Part shown: positions 52,496 through 62,259 of the stretch, piece by piece
Layout of the letters: each line of letters opens with the position of its first letter
Numbering within the stretch: position 1 is the stretch's first letter
Assembly (NCBI RefSeq): GCF_002115745.1
Contig: NZ_JFKB01000006.1
Location: 124,001-188,000 of the forward strand
Direction: 5' to 3'
Source of the DNA: Thalassospira alkalitolerans
GTDB taxonomy: Bacteria > Pseudomonadota > Alphaproteobacteria > Rhodospirillales > Thalassospiraceae
Length of the DNA stretch: 64,000 nt
Position numbers and translations under genes: made by a program
The notes under the pieces: generated by a model
Seen by the model: the letters and a program-made list of their open reading frames with translations, nothing else
Told to the model about the DNA's origin: nothing
Databases searched by the model: none

Positions 52496-53812
52496 ATGTC
52501 GGGAATTTCCGTCAGAAACTGGATTTCAAGCATTGCCGATCGTGGCCGGGAACTTCTTGAACTGCCACTGTCGACACCTCAGGATCCTTTCGCCCAACTA
52601 AAAGCCATGTGCAAGGACCTTGTCTCGCAAAAAGGCGAAGCCCGCGGCACGGCGGCGGCCCGCGAAGTGGTGCGGTTGTGGGAAACCCTGCCGGAAAAGG
52701 ATCATCTGCGCTTTTTTGAAATGATGCAGAACGATTTCAGCGCCAATCACGCCACGGTCAAAAAAGCCGCCGACGCCTTTGTCGCGGATCCTAGCGAGGA
52801 TAATCTGGCGGTTCTGACCAAGGCGTCCGAACCGGCCCGTCAGGAACTTTTACGCCGGATCAATATGGCACCGGGGGGCACGCGCGCGATTGTTGATATG
52901 CGTGAAACCCTGATCGGCCTGCTTAAGGAAAACCGCCACCTTGAACCGCTGAATGCAGACATGCAGCACCTTCTGACCAGTTGGTTTAACCGTGGCTTCC
53001 TTGAACTGCGTCATATTGATTGGGATACCTCGGCGGCCATCCTTGAAAAACTGATCCGCTACGAAGCGGTTCATGAAATTCAAGGCTGGGATGATCTCCG
53101 CCGCCGTCTGGCAAAAGATCGCAAATGCTTTGCCTTTTTCCATCCGGCAATCCCCGATGATCCGCTGATTTTCGTCGAGGTCGCGCTGGTTCACGGTCTG
53201 TCTGATAGTGTTCAGGCCCTTTTGGCGCCGGCAATCGATGAAACCGCCCCGCAAAAGGCCAATACTGCGATCTTCTATTCGATCAGCAATTGCCAATCGG
53301 GGCTTAAGGGCATTTCGTTTGGTAACTTCCTGATCAAACAGGTGGTCGAGGAACTCAAACGCGAATTTCCGAAACTCAAACAATTCGCCACTCTGTCGCC
53401 CATTCCGGGCTTTATGGGATGGCTGCGCACCCGTCAGAAAAGCAAGGCCGAGGACGCCAAAACCGCCGCCAAGGTCCTTGCCGCCATGGATGACGACAGC
53501 TGGATCAATGATGCGGAAAAAGTCGCCGAACTTAAAAAACCGGCGATGATGCTATGTGCGCGATATCTTGCGACGTGTAAACGCGGCAAATCGCCGCTTG
53601 ATCCCACCGCGCGTTTCCATCTTGGCAATGGTGCACAGCTTGAACGCCTGAACTGGCTGGGCGATGTGTCGTCCAAAGGGCTGCGTCAGGCGGGCGGGAT
53701 GATGGTCAATTACGCCTATCACCTTGATGATATTGAACGAAACCACGAAGCGCTGATGAATGACGGCCAGATTGCCGTTTCAAAATCGGTCATGCAGCTT
53801 GCGGGAAACTAG
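52496..53812 (+). CDS. Malonyl-CoA decarboxylase
   Basis: A 438-residue MCD, called MatA in rhizobia, which turns malonyl-CoA into acetyl-CoA and CO2. The N-terminal helical domain (LRRINMAPGGTRAIVDMRET) is followed by the acetyltransferase-like catalytic domain: CFAFFHPAIPDDPLIFVEVA, FYSISNCQSGLKGISFGNFL and LSPIPGFMGWL are strongly conserved. The late DDIERNHEALMNDGQ holds the catalytic His region. No targeting sequence is seen. It overlaps the end of the permease region (two-base gap). Confidence 0.96.
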   Translation: MSGISVRNWISSIADRGRELLELPLSTPQDPFAQLKAMCKDLVSQKGEARGTAAAREVVRLWETLPEKDHLRFFEMMQNDFSANHATVKKAADAFVADPSEDNLAVLTKASEPARQELLRRINMAPGGTRAIVDMRETLIGLLKENRHLEPLNADMQHLLTSWFNRGFLELRHIDWDTSAAILEKLIRYEAVHEIQGWDDLRRRLAKDRKCFAFFHPAIPDDPLIFVEVALVHGLSDSVQALLAPAIDETAPQKANTAIFYSISNCQSGLKGISFGNFLIKQVVEELKREFPKLKQFATLSPIPGFMGWLRTRQKSKAEDAKTAAKVLAAMDDDSWINDAEKVAELKKPAMMLCARYLATCKRGKSPLDPTARFHLGNGAQLERLNWLGDVSSKGLRQAGGMMVNYAYHLDDIERNHEALMNDGQIAVSKSVMQLAGN

Positions 53813-53821
53813 GACAACACC

Positions 53822-55351
53822 ATGTCGGATAATCTTTTCAACGAATTCACCACACGTTTCCCCGCCGACCGGTCGCGGACCTTCCTGATCGAACGTGACG
53901 GAACCGAACGCAGCTTTGCCTGGTTGCTGGATCGCACCGCACGCTATGCCAGCGTTCTGGCCGATCACGGCGTGATCAAGGGCGACCGCGTTGCCGCCCA
54001 GGTCGATAAATCGTCTGATGTGATTGCACTATATCTGGCCTGTTTGCAGCTTGGCGCCATTCACCTGCCGCTCAACACCGGCTATACCGGCGATGAAATT
54101 TCCTATTTCCTTGGCGATGCCGCGCCGCGGGTCTTTGTCTGCCGCCCGGCTCATATCTCGGCGGCCAAAACACTTGGCGATCAAAACAATGTCGGCGCGG
54201 TTCTGTCACTTGGCAGCAACGGCGATGGCAGCCTGAACGACCTTGCCGCCACAGCCACCCCGCATGGCAATGTTACCGATGTATCCAAGGATGACATCGC
54301 CGCCATTCTTTATACATCGGGCACCACGGGCCGGTCCAAGGGCGCGATGCTGACCCATGGCAATCTGGGGTCGAACGCACTGACCCTTCACAAGGCATGG
54401 GGTTTTAAACCCGGCGATACATTGCTGCATGCCCTGCCATTGTTCCACACCCACGGTCTGTTTGTTGCGATCAACATCATGCTGGTCAATGGCGGCAAGG
54501 TCATCCTGCTGCCAAAATTCGATGCCGATGATGTGGTCGAACGCCTGCCGAACGCAACGGTTATGATGGGGGTTCCGACCTTCTATACCCGCCTGCTGGC
54601 GCATCCGAAATTTGACAAGGATCTGGTCGCAAACATGCGCCTGTTCGTGTCAGGTTCGGCACCGCTTCTGGCTGAGACCCATGATCAGTTCTTTGAACGC
54701 ACCGGCCATAAAATCCTTGAACGCTATGGCATGACCGAAACCTGCATGAACACGTCCAACCCGCTTGATGGTGAACGCCGTCCGGGTGCGGTTGGCCCGA
54801 CCCTTCCGGGGACCGAGGCGCGCGTTTGTGACAAGGATGGCAATATCCTTCCGGCGGGCGAAATTGGTGTGCTTGAAGTTCGCGGCCCGAACGTGTTCAA
54901 GGGCTATTGGCAGATGCCCGAAAAAACCGCATCTGAATTTCGCAAGGATGGCTTCTTTATCACCGGCGATCTTGCGACCATTGGCGACGACGGCTATGTC
55001 ACAATTGTCGGGCGCGACAAAGACCTGATCATTTCCGGCGGTTTCAACGTCTATCCCAAAGAAGTCGAAGAAATCATCGGCGACTATGACGAAGTCGAAG
55101 AAGTCGCCATCTTTGGCCTGCCCCATCCTGACTTTGGCGAAGCCGTTGCCGGTGTGATTGTTGCGGCCAAGGGCAAAACCCCTGATGCCGAGGCCATCAT
55201 TAAACGCACCCAGGACAAACTGGCGAAATTCAAGGTGCCGAAACGCATCTGGATGATTGACGAATTGCCCCGCAACACCATGGGCAAAGTCCAAAAGGCC
55301 CAGCTTCGCAAAGACTACGCCGATACGTTTGCCACCGCGTCCGACAAATAG
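53822..55351 (+). CDS. matB: Malonyl-CoA synthetase MatB
   Basis: A 509-residue acyl-CoA/AMP-ligase family enzyme that joins malonate and CoA at the cost of ATP. AMP-binding motif YTSGTTGRSKGAMLTHGN, ALPLFHTHGLFVAINIMLVN, ERYGMTETCMNT, GFFITGDLATIGDDGYVTIV and the Lys of PRNTMGKVQKAQLRKDY are all present. RNTMGKVQ is the MatB-type ending. It starts nine bases after the decarboxylase gene. The pair converts imported malonate to acetyl-CoA. A strong terminator follows. Confidence 0.95.
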   Translation: MSDNLFNEFTTRFPADRSRTFLIERDGTERSFAWLLDRTARYASVLADHGVIKGDRVAAQVDKSSDVIALYLACLQLGAIHLPLNTGYTGDEISYFLGDAAPRVFVCRPAHISAAKTLGDQNNVGAVLSLGSNGDGSLNDLAATATPHGNVTDVSKDDIAAILYTSGTTGRSKGAMLTHGNLGSNALTLHKAWGFKPGDTLLHALPLFHTHGLFVAINIMLVNGGKVILLPKFDADDVVERLPNATVMMGVPTFYTRLLAHPKFDKDLVANMRLFVSGSAPLLAETHDQFFERTGHKILERYGMTETCMNTSNPLDGERRPGAVGPTLPGTEARVCDKDGNILPAGEIGVLEVRGPNVFKGYWQMPEKTASEFRKDGFFITGDLATIGDDGYVTIVGRDKDLIISGGFNVYPKEVEEIIGDYDEVEEVAIFGLPHPDFGEAVAGVIVAAKGKTPDAEAIIKRTQDKLAKFKVPKRIWMIDELPRNTMGKVQKAQLRKDYADTFATASDK

Positions 55352-55417
55352 GCAAACGGCCAAATCTTTTCTGTTTCTCCTGTATCTCCCTGCTGTCTTG
55401 CAGACAGCCCAACTCTT

Positions 55418-55450
55418 TCACCGGCCGGGTAACTGGCCGGTGATTTTTTT
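55418..55450 (+). terminator. Intrinsic terminator of the malonate operon
   Basis: TCACCGGCC and GGCCGGTGA arms with an eight-base loop, followed by seven T. Confidence 0.93.
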
Positions 55451-55531
55451 GATCTGTTTGTTGCGCACAGGCGGGAACAAGACCATGTTCTGGGACACTT
55501 CCCATCCAAACCGAACACAAGCAGGACAAAA

Positions 55532-56314
55532 ATGGAAAACCATCCCGATCACAAGGTCGCCTTTATCACCGGTTCTGCTCAGGGGCTGGGATTGGCCATC
55601 GCCCAGAACCTTTTGGGACGAGGCTGGAAAGTCACCCTGTTTGATCTGGACGCCGAGGCTGGCGACGAAGCCATCACCGCCCTGCCCCGCGATCAACAGG
55701 ACCGCACCCTGTTTTTCCATGGCGATATCGCCAAAGAAGCCGATGTCACCGTCGCTATTCAGCAAACCGTGGATCGCTTTGGCCGGATCGACGGGCTGGT
55801 CAACAATGCCGGTATTGCCGATCCGCATTGCGGCCCGGTCGAACATCTCGACTGGGAAAACTGGCAGCGAGTAATCAATGTCAATCTCGGCGGGGCGTTT
55901 CTGGCAACCAAGCACGCGACCCAGCATTTGCGTAAAACCCACGGCGCGATTGTCAATATCACCTCCACCCGCGCATTTCAGTCCGAGGCCAATACCGAAG
56001 CCTATGCCGCGTCAAAGGGTGGCATGGTTGCTTTGACCCATGCGCTGGCCGTCAGCTTATCGGGGGATGTACGAGTTAATGCCATTGCCCCAGGCTGGAT
56101 CGAAGTTGGCGATTGGCAAAAATCAGCCAATCACGAAGACCCGCAACACCGCGATATTGATCGCGAACAACACCCTGCGGGCCGTATCGGCACCCCCGAA
56201 GACATCGCTAAAATGACCGCCTTCCTGCTCGATGATGAACAATCGGGCTTCATGACCGGCGAAACCATCCGCATTGATGGCGGCATGACCCATAAAATGA
56301 TTTACGCCCAATAG
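55532..56314 (+). CDS. Short-chain dehydrogenase/reductase
   Basis: A 260-residue classical SDR. TGSAQGLG (residues 13-20), NNAG near 92, the catalytic Ser in ITSTRAF and YAASKGG (Tyr, Lys) are seen, ending in GETIRIDGGMTHKM. The short motif after the NNAG (DPHCGPVEHLDWENW) is unlike the other SDRs in this window. It follows the malonate terminator, so it has its own promoter, and is convergent with dxs, sharing a terminator. Substrate unknown. Confidence 0.9.
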   Translation: MENHPDHKVAFITGSAQGLGLAIAQNLLGRGWKVTLFDLDAEAGDEAITALPRDQQDRTLFFHGDIAKEADVTVAIQQTVDRFGRIDGLVNNAGIADPHCGPVEHLDWENWQRVINVNLGGAFLATKHATQHLRKTHGAIVNITSTRAFQSEANTEAYAASKGGMVALTHALAVSLSGDVRVNAIAPGWIEVGDWQKSANHEDPQHRDIDREQHPAGRIGTPEDIAKMTAFLLDDEQSGFMTGETIRIDGGMTHKMIYAQ

Positions 56315-56343
56315 GTCCTATGCGCCTATAAGAAGAAGCTCCA

Positions 56344-56384
56344 AAACGTAAAACGTCGCCCGATCGAGGCGACGTTTTACGTTT
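56344..56384. terminator. Bidirectional terminator between SDR and dxs
   Basis: Perfect 17-base arms around CGATCGA, containing AAACGT and ACGTTT ends. It lies 30 bases after the SDR stop and 27 bases after the dxs stop on the other strand. Confidence 0.9.
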
Positions 56385-56410
56385 AATTTCACCGATCTAA
56401 AACCTCGGAC

Positions 56411-58330
56411 TCAGGCCCGTGCCTTGGCCTCGGAAATTCCCAGTGCGCCCAGCGCGGTTTTTACAATGCTTTGCGCATCCAATCCGGCCTTGGCGTATTG
56501 AATATCGGGTTTGTCATGATCAATCAGGGTGTCGGGCAATGTCATCGTCCGGACCTTAAGCCCGTGATCAAGCAATCCATTCCCGGCCATATGTTGCAGC
56601 ACCAAAGCGCCAAAGCCACCAATTGATCCTTCTTCGATCGTCATCAGGACTTCATGGTTGCGCGCCAGATCGGCAATCAACTGATGATCCAATGGCTTGG
56701 CAAAGCGCGCATCGGCCACCGTCGCCGGAAGGCCGCGTGCTGCAAGGTCTTCGGCCGCCAAAAGCGATTCTGCAAGCCGCGTACCGTATGAAAGTATGGC
56801 AATCTTGCCACCTTCGCGCAGGATGCGGCCCTTGCCGATTTCAAGAACCTGTCCCTCGGTCGGCATTTCAACGCCAACGCCCTCGCCGCGCGGATAACGA
56901 AACGCGCTGGGACGATCATCAATCGCCCATGCGGTCGTTGTCATATGCACCAGTTCGGCTTCATCGGCCGCGGCCATCAAAACGAAATTCGGCAAGCAGC
57001 CAAGATAGGCAATGTCATAAGCCCCGGCATGGGTCGCACCGTCTGCGCCAACCAAACCGGCCCGGTCCATGGCGAAACGCACCGGCAGTTTTTGAATGGC
57101 AACATCATGCACCACCTGATCATAGGCGCGCTGCAAGAAGGTCGAATAAAGCGTGCAAAACGGCTTGTATCCTTCGCACGCCATCCCGGCGGCAAAGGTC
57201 ACAGCATGCTGTTCGGCAATGCCCACATCAAACGCCCGATCCGGAAACGCTTCGGCAAAGATATTGACCCCGGTGCCCGATGGCATCGCCGCCGTGATCG
57301 CGGTGATTTTATCGTCCTTATGCGCCAGCTTGGTCAGCGTTTCACCGTAAACCTTGGTGTAGGACGGTGCATTCGGGGTCGGCTTGGCTTGTTTGCCGGT
57401 CACGACGTCGAATTTGGCGACACCGTGATATTTATCGGCGGCATGTTCGGCCGGGCCATAGCCCTTGCCCTTTTGCGTCACGACATGCACCAAGATCGGC
57501 CCATCGACATCCGCATCGCGCACATTTTTCAAAACCGGCAACAGATGGTCCATATTGTGACCATCAATCGGCCCGACATAGAAGAAACCCATTTCTTCAA
57601 ACAGGGTCCCGCCGGTCATCATCCCACGGGTATATTCTTCAAGCTTGCGGGCGGCTTCTTCAATCTGGCGCGGCAAATGTTTGGTCAGGCCCTTGGCCGC
57701 ATTGCGCAGGCCCTGATACCCCTTGCCCGAAATCAAACGCGACAGATACCCCGACATCGATCCCACCGGCGGGGCAATCGACATGTCGTTGTCATTCAAA
57801 ATCACAATCATGCGCTGATCGGCGGCGGCGGCATTGTTCATCGCCTCATAGGCCATGCCCGCACTCATCGAGCCATCGCCAATCACGGCAATGACGTTTT
57901 TGCGTTTGTCATCGGATAACTGATTGGCAACCGCCATGCCCAACCCGGCCGAGATTGATGTCGAACTATGCCCCGCACCAAACGGGTCATATTCGGACTC
58001 GGATCGTTTGGTAAAGCCCGACAATCCACCACCCTGGCGGATCGTGCGGATGCGGTCGCGCCGCCCGGTCAAAATCTTGTGCGGATAACACTGATGCCCA
58101 ACATCCCAGATCAGCCGATCATCGGGCGTATCAAACAGGTAATGAATGGCAACTGTCAGTTCGACAACGCCAAGCCCGGCCCCCAAATGCCCGCCGGTGA
58201 CAGACACGGCATCAATCACCTCGGCGCGCAATTCGTCTGCGACCTGCTTCATCTGAGCAGGTTGCAATGCACGCAAATCAGCCGGGATTTTAATCGTGTC
58301 CAGAAGCGGGGTCTTGGAGCTCGTGTTCAT
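56411..58330 (-). CDS. dxs: 1-deoxy-D-xylulose-5-phosphate synthase Dxs
   Basis: A 639-residue thiamine-diphosphate enzyme joining pyruvate and glyceraldehyde 3-phosphate, the first step of the MEP isoprenoid pathway. [40 protein letters not shown] (ThDP motif) and [20 protein letters not shown] with [20 protein letters not shown] (transketolase part) are typical. It lies in a minus-strand cluster with ispA and xseB, with an alpha/beta hydrolase gene and 114 bases between it and ispA, so it may have its own promoter. Confidence 0.97.
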   Translation of the reverse strand: MNTSSKTPLLDTIKIPADLRALQPAQMKQVADELRAEVIDAVSVTGGHLGAGLGVVELTVAIHYLFDTPDDRLIWDVGHQCYPHKILTGRRDRIRTIRQGGGLSGFTKRSESEYDPFGAGHSSTSISAGLGMAVANQLSDDKRKNVIAVIGDGSMSAGMAYEAMNNAAAADQRMIVILNDNDMSIAPPVGSMSGYLSRLISGKGYQGLRNAAKGLTKHLPRQIEEAARKLEEYTRGMMTGGTLFEEMGFFYVGPIDGHNMDHLLPVLKNVRDADVDGPILVHVVTQKGKGYGPAEHAADKYHGVAKFDVVTGKQAKPTPNAPSYTKVYGETLTKLAHKDDKITAITAAMPSGTGVNIFAEAFPDRAFDVGIAEQHAVTFAAGMACEGYKPFCTLYSTFLQRAYDQVVHDVAIQKLPVRFAMDRAGLVGADGATHAGAYDIAYLGCLPNFVLMAAADEAELVHMTTTAWAIDDRPSAFRYPRGEGVGVEMPTEGQVLEIGKGRILREGGKIAILSYGTRLAESLLAAEDLAARGLPATVADARFAKPLDHQLIADLARNHEVLMTIEEGSIGGFGALVLQHMAGNGLLDHGLKVRTMTLPDTLIDHDKPDIQYAKAGLDAQSIVKTALGALGISEAKARA

Positions 58331-58444
58331 ACCGATCTCGATTTTCAGTTTTTATGTGGCGTTTTTTATATAGTCATCAAACCAACAGGGTGACGTTTCC
58401 AGCCCCCTATTGCAAGCAGCGTAAAATAAACAGCTTCGCCACAA

Positions 58445-59413
58445 TTAGCGACCCTGAATTTCACCTGTTTTCATGTCGTTTAAGAACTTCAGGATCACCT
58501 GTTCGACGGTCCGATGAATTTCATGTCGTTCCCGCCCAAAATCCCGGCATAAATAACCAAAGTTTTCCGCAATATAGGGCGTGCACGTTGGCAAGAATGA
58601 ATAATGCCCGGCCCCTTTGACTTTTATAAACTTTGCCCGCCCGCGCAAAAGATTGCGAAAATGTGCGGCATTTGCCGCCTCGGGAAGGATTTCATCGGTA
58701 TCGGCCTCGATAAACAGCATCGGCACCGACACGCCATCAAATCCATCCGCCGTTGCCGCCACGCCAAAGGCCGGGGCCACGGCAATCACCGCTGAAACCC
58801 GATCATCGCGCGCACTCACCACCGGGCCACCATATCTGGCATGCAATTGCCCAACGATGTCATCACCGGGCACATGCTGGCAAATCACCCGATCCAGATC
58901 GGCATTGATGTCGCAATAGCTTTGCCAAGCCGACGCATCAAAGTGCCAGCCCGCCATTTTCAAGACCGTCGCCCCGCCCGCCGAATGGCCCAGCGCATAA
59001 ATCCGGTCGCGATCAATATGCGCGGCAACATCGCCATGGCTTAACAGCAAATCCAGCGCCAGCGTCATTTCCTGCGGGCGGCGTTCGATGATGGTTAATT
59101 GCCGCGCATCGGATGGATCAAGGTAATTGTCGCCAACATGCTGGGGGGCGGCCACGATATAGCCCCGCCGCGCCAGATATTCCGCCAGCCAGAACTGATT
59201 GAACCGATGGCCTTCCGATCCGTGCGAAAACATCACCAACGGATATGGCCCGTCCCCGGCAAAATCCCCGCCCCGTGCGGCCTTTGATGTTACGCCCATA
59301 TGGCGCACCGGGCCTTCCTGCGCATGCGACGGATACCAGATCGCCAGCGGAAACGGGTCTTTGTCAAACAGCCGGTCGCGAAAACCGGCTGTATATCGGG
59401 CTTGTTCGCTCAT
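58445..59413 (-). CDS. Alpha/beta hydrolase, platelet-activating-factor acetylhydrolase-like
   Basis: A 322-residue hydrolase. LAIWYPSHA and PLVMFSHGSEGHRFNQFWLA begin the fold; the nucleophile is in ALGHSAGG (Ser about 146), Asp is in MLFIEADTDEILPEA and His in VKGAGHYSFLP. The pattern resembles the PAF acetylhydrolase/dienelactone hydrolase-like group, which cleaves small esters or oxidised phospholipids. No signal peptide. The gene lies 17 bases from ispA and breaks the usual ispA-dxs adjacency, a possible insertion in this lineage. Confidence 0.85.
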   Translation of the reverse strand: MSEQARYTAGFRDRLFDKDPFPLAIWYPSHAQEGPVRHMGVTSKAARGGDFAGDGPYPLVMFSHGSEGHRFNQFWLAEYLARRGYIVAAPQHVGDNYLDPSDARQLTIIERRPQEMTLALDLLLSHGDVAAHIDRDRIYALGHSAGGATVLKMAGWHFDASAWQSYCDINADLDRVICQHVPGDDIVGQLHARYGGPVVSARDDRVSAVIAVAPAFGVAATADGFDGVSVPMLFIEADTDEILPEAANAAHFRNLLRGRAKFIKVKGAGHYSFLPTCTPYIAENFGYLCRDFGRERHEIHRTVEQVILKFLNDMKTGEIQGR

Positions 59414-59430
59414 GACAGGATGGATGTTTC

Positions 59431-60327
59431 CTAACGGCCGCGTGCGACCACAAAACGCGCAACCTCGCGAAGCGGTTCGGCCTCTGCGTCAAAGCATTTC
59501 AGATGGTTGATCGCCTGATCGCACAACATGGTCGCCTGCTCGCGCGCTTGTTCAAGGCCAAGCAGCTTCACAAAGGTCGATTTATCCTGATCGAAATCCT
59601 TGCCTGCTGTCTTGCCCAATTCCTCGCTGCTGCCTTCCACGTCAAGAAGGTCATCCTTGATCTGGAATGCCAGCCCCATATCGTGGGCATAGGACCGCAA
59701 CGCCATCCGCATGCTTTTCGGTGCCTTGCCCAAAATGGCCCCGGCTTCACAGGCAAAGGCAAACATCCGACCGGTTTTCAACAGATGCAAATGGGTCACC
59801 TGTGCCTGATCAAGGTCTTGACCTTCCCCGGCAAGGTCGATCATCTGCCCGCCGACCATGCCATAAGGCCCGGCCGCACGTGCCAGTGCGCGGACAAGAT
59901 CGGTGCAAACCCGTGGATCGGGATGGGTGCCTTCATCGGCCAGCACTTCAAACGCCTGGGTCAAAAGCGCATCACCGGCCAAAATGGCGGTCGCCTCGTC
60001 AAACTGCTTATGGCAGCTTGGTTTGCCGCGCCGCAGATCATCGTCATCCATCGCCGGAAGATCGTCATGGATCAACGAATAACTGTGCACCATTTCAACC
60101 GCAGCTGCGACTCGTAACGCGCATTGGCGCGATACGCGAAACAACCCGGCCGAACTCAGCACCAAAAAGGGACGCAGGCGTTTGCCATCCCCCAGGGTCG
60201 AATAACGCATCGCCTGAAACAGGCGTTGCTCAATCTGGCCATCGGCGCGCGGCAATATGCCGTCAAGCGTCTCGCCAAGATCAGCAGAAGCAGTACTTAG
60301 CTCAGCAAGAAGATCGTAACTCACCAT
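59431..60327 (-). CDS. ispA: Polyprenyl (farnesyl) diphosphate synthase IspA
   Basis: A 298-residue prenyltransferase that joins IPP and DMAPP/GPP to farnesyl diphosphate. First Asp-rich motif HDDLPAMDDDDLRRGKPSCH, second IKDDLLDVEGSSEELGK, and KTGRMFAFACEAGAILG between them. The cluster with xseB is typical of proteobacteria. It starts 14 bases after xseB, and the hydrolase gene follows 17 bases later, so they are one transcript. Confidence 0.95.
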   Translation of the reverse strand: MVSYDLLAELSTASADLGETLDGILPRADGQIEQRLFQAMRYSTLGDGKRLRPFLVLSSAGLFRVSRQCALRVAAAVEMVHSYSLIHDDLPAMDDDDLRRGKPSCHKQFDEATAILAGDALLTQAFEVLADEGTHPDPRVCTDLVRALARAAGPYGMVGGQMIDLAGEGQDLDQAQVTHLHLLKTGRMFAFACEAGAILGKAPKSMRMALRSYAHDMGLAFQIKDDLLDVEGSSEELGKTAGKDFDQDKSTFVKLLGLEQAREQATMLCDQAINHLKCFDAEAEPLREVARFVVARGR

Positions 60328-60341
60328 ATTCTCCGCGGGAA

Positions 60342-60605
60342 TTATTCGATTTCGGTGGGGGTGGCGTTCGGACGACCATCCGCATTAAGCGTGATTTTCT
60401 CGATACGCTCCTCGGCGGTACGCAATTTATCGGCACAATGGCGTTTCAGCGCCGCACCACGTTCATAGGATGCAATGGCATCATCAAGCCCCACCTGCCC
60501 CTGTTCCAACTGACGAACAAGTGCTTCAAGCTCTCCCAATGCCTCTTCAAAGCTGAGTTTGGCGATATCTTCGGGAAGGACGGTGGATGGGGTTGCCTCA
60601 GACAT
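60342..60605 (-). CDS. xseB: Exodeoxyribonuclease VII small subunit XseB
   Basis: An 87-residue protein with the standard XseB helix LSFEEALGELEALVRQLEQG and DDAIASYERGAALKRHCADK. It forms the nuclease with XseA, which is not in this window. Fourteen bases before ispA. The 140-base gap upstream separates it from the deacetylase-like gene. Confidence 0.94.
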   Translation of the reverse strand: MSEATPSTVLPEDIAKLSFEEALGELEALVRQLEQGQVGLDDAIASYERGAALKRHCADKLRTAEERIEKITLNADGRPNATPTEIE

Positions 60606-60745
60606 GTGTGCTCCATTGATTTGATTGGCGCGGAGTTTACGCTGACCATCTCAACAGGGCAACCGAACAGAACGGAAATTTGCATTTGCGAAATGCGATC
60701 CCGCCCCAGCCCACGGCCCCTGTCCCGGCATCGGGTCCAAACAAC

Positions 60746-61675
60746 CTATGCCGTCATCAAAGTCCGAACATGGGTCACCACCGAACTTGCCAGCGACGGC
60801 AGGTCATAACCACCTTCAAGAACCGAAACGACCCGATTGTCGCATACATCGGCTGCAACTCTCAAAAGCTGCTCGGTCATCCAGCCAAAATCACTTTCAA
60901 CAAAGCAAAGCCCGGCCAGCGGATCGTTGCGATGTGCATCAAACCCGGCAGAAATGATCAAAAGTTCCGGTTTGAAATTGGCAATACCGGGCAAAACAGT
61001 CTGTTCAAACGCCTGTTTCATTTCCGCGGTTTCCGCCCCGGCCGGAAGTCCGACATTCAGGATATTATTGGCACATCCCCGTTCATCGGGCGCCCCGGTT
61101 CCAGGATAAAGCGGCCATTGATGCGTCGAACAATAAAACAAATCCGGATCGTTAAAAAACAAATCCTGTGTGCCATTGCCGTGATGAACGTCAAAATCCA
61201 TCACCGCAACCCGTTTGATGCCGTATTTATCGCGGGCATGGCGGGCACCGATCGCCGCATTGTTAAACAGGCAAAATCCCATCGCCCGATCATATTCCGC
61301 ATGATGTCCGGGCGGACGCACACCGACAAAGGCATTGCGTTCGTGGCCATCCATCACCGCATCAACACCAACGCAAACCCCACCGGCGGCGCGCAATGCG
61401 GCCTCGCCCGATCCGGATGAAACATAGGTATCGCCCTCAAGCTCCTTGAGGCCTGATTTGGGAATGGCGGCCATCACACGATCAACATAGGCCGGATCAT
61501 GCACCGCTTTGATCAGGGAAAGTTCGGCTTTGGCGGCCTCTTCGCGGTGCAAAAACATGAATTCCTCTGCCTCAAGCACCCTCTGGATCACTCGAAGACG
61601 GTCGGGCTGTTCCGGGTGCCCCGGCCCCGTGTCATGATTGATACAACTATGATGCGTGACAAATAACGTCGCCAT
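60746..61675 (-). CDS. Histone-deacetylase-family (AcuC/acetylpolyamine amidohydrolase-like) enzyme
   Basis: A 309-residue zinc amidohydrolase. Motifs include VRPPGHHAEYDRAMGFCLFN, VMDFDVHHGNGTQDLFFNDP (Asp-x-His zinc ligands, general-base His pair) and LLIISAGFDAHRNDPLAG (third ligand). It removes acetyl groups from lysine residues or polyamines. The family member next to xseB is common in alphaproteobacteria. ATG 61675 begins MATLFVTHHSC; the open frame to 61756 has no ribosome site and Cys-rich residues. Confidence 0.93.
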   Translation of the reverse strand: MATLFVTHHSCINHDTGPGHPEQPDRLRVIQRVLEAEEFMFLHREEAAKAELSLIKAVHDPAYVDRVMAAIPKSGLKELEGDTYVSSGSGEAALRAAGGVCVGVDAVMDGHERNAFVGVRPPGHHAEYDRAMGFCLFNNAAIGARHARDKYGIKRVAVMDFDVHHGNGTQDLFFNDPDLFYCSTHQWPLYPGTGAPDERGCANNILNVGLPAGAETAEMKQAFEQTVLPGIANFKPELLIISAGFDAHRNDPLAGLCFVESDFGWMTEQLLRVAADVCDNRVVSVLEGGYDLPSLASSVVTHVRTLMTA

Positions 61676-62259
61676 GTTTTGCAGACACCTTCCCAAACAG
61701 ACACAAGTTAAACACGGTTGATCTTTGCCGGTTGCCTTCCCATATGGGGGGCGCAACCAAAGTTATTATTATTCTATCGTGCCAGCCGAAGTTATCCGGC
61801 GCTTTGTCCTAGATCATCACAAATCAGGCAAAACCTGCAAGTTTTCCAGCAACAAATTGTCCTTCTGTACGAAACCGAACCGTTTTCAAGAAACAGGACG
61901 CCATTGGCGATTAAAATAACCGGGCCAAAATACAATGAATGATCAAGCTCCGCCCCTGTTTGAATGACCAAACTCAAACGATTGGGCACACTGTCTATTG
62001 TATACTGAGTATTACAGAACGAAATATCGCCATAATCTCTGCTCACAAGACAAAGACTGACTTGACACACCGTCATTATACTTGAGAATAGGAACTCTCC
62101 CATCCTCGAGATTGCATTGATGGGGTCGAGGCGATAAAAACCTCGTTGGTTGTAAAATGATCGGGGATACCCCATCGGAAATTATCACCCCCTAATACGG
62201 TAATTACCGATACCCCAGTTGGGACAATAGCCGAATACGGCTTGGCTAAAGGGAGCCAA
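61676..62259. other. 584-base divergent region with candidate arsR promoter and repeats
   Basis: No gene is convincing. On the arsR side, TTGACA (62062-62067) and GAGAAT 16 bases later make a possible promoter. A stem CCTCGA/TCGAGG lies at 62104-62131. Then come GGGG-ATA-CCCC (62163-62173), CGGTAATTACCG (62198-62209, perfect) and CCCC-AGTT-GGGG (62213-62224). GATACCCC is repeated at 62166 and 62209. These look like operator copies for the ArsR protein. Confidence 0.55.

Noticed and set aside
61718-61942. Short plus frames upstream of the second arsR
   Set aside because: No ribosome site, unusual residues, no partner.
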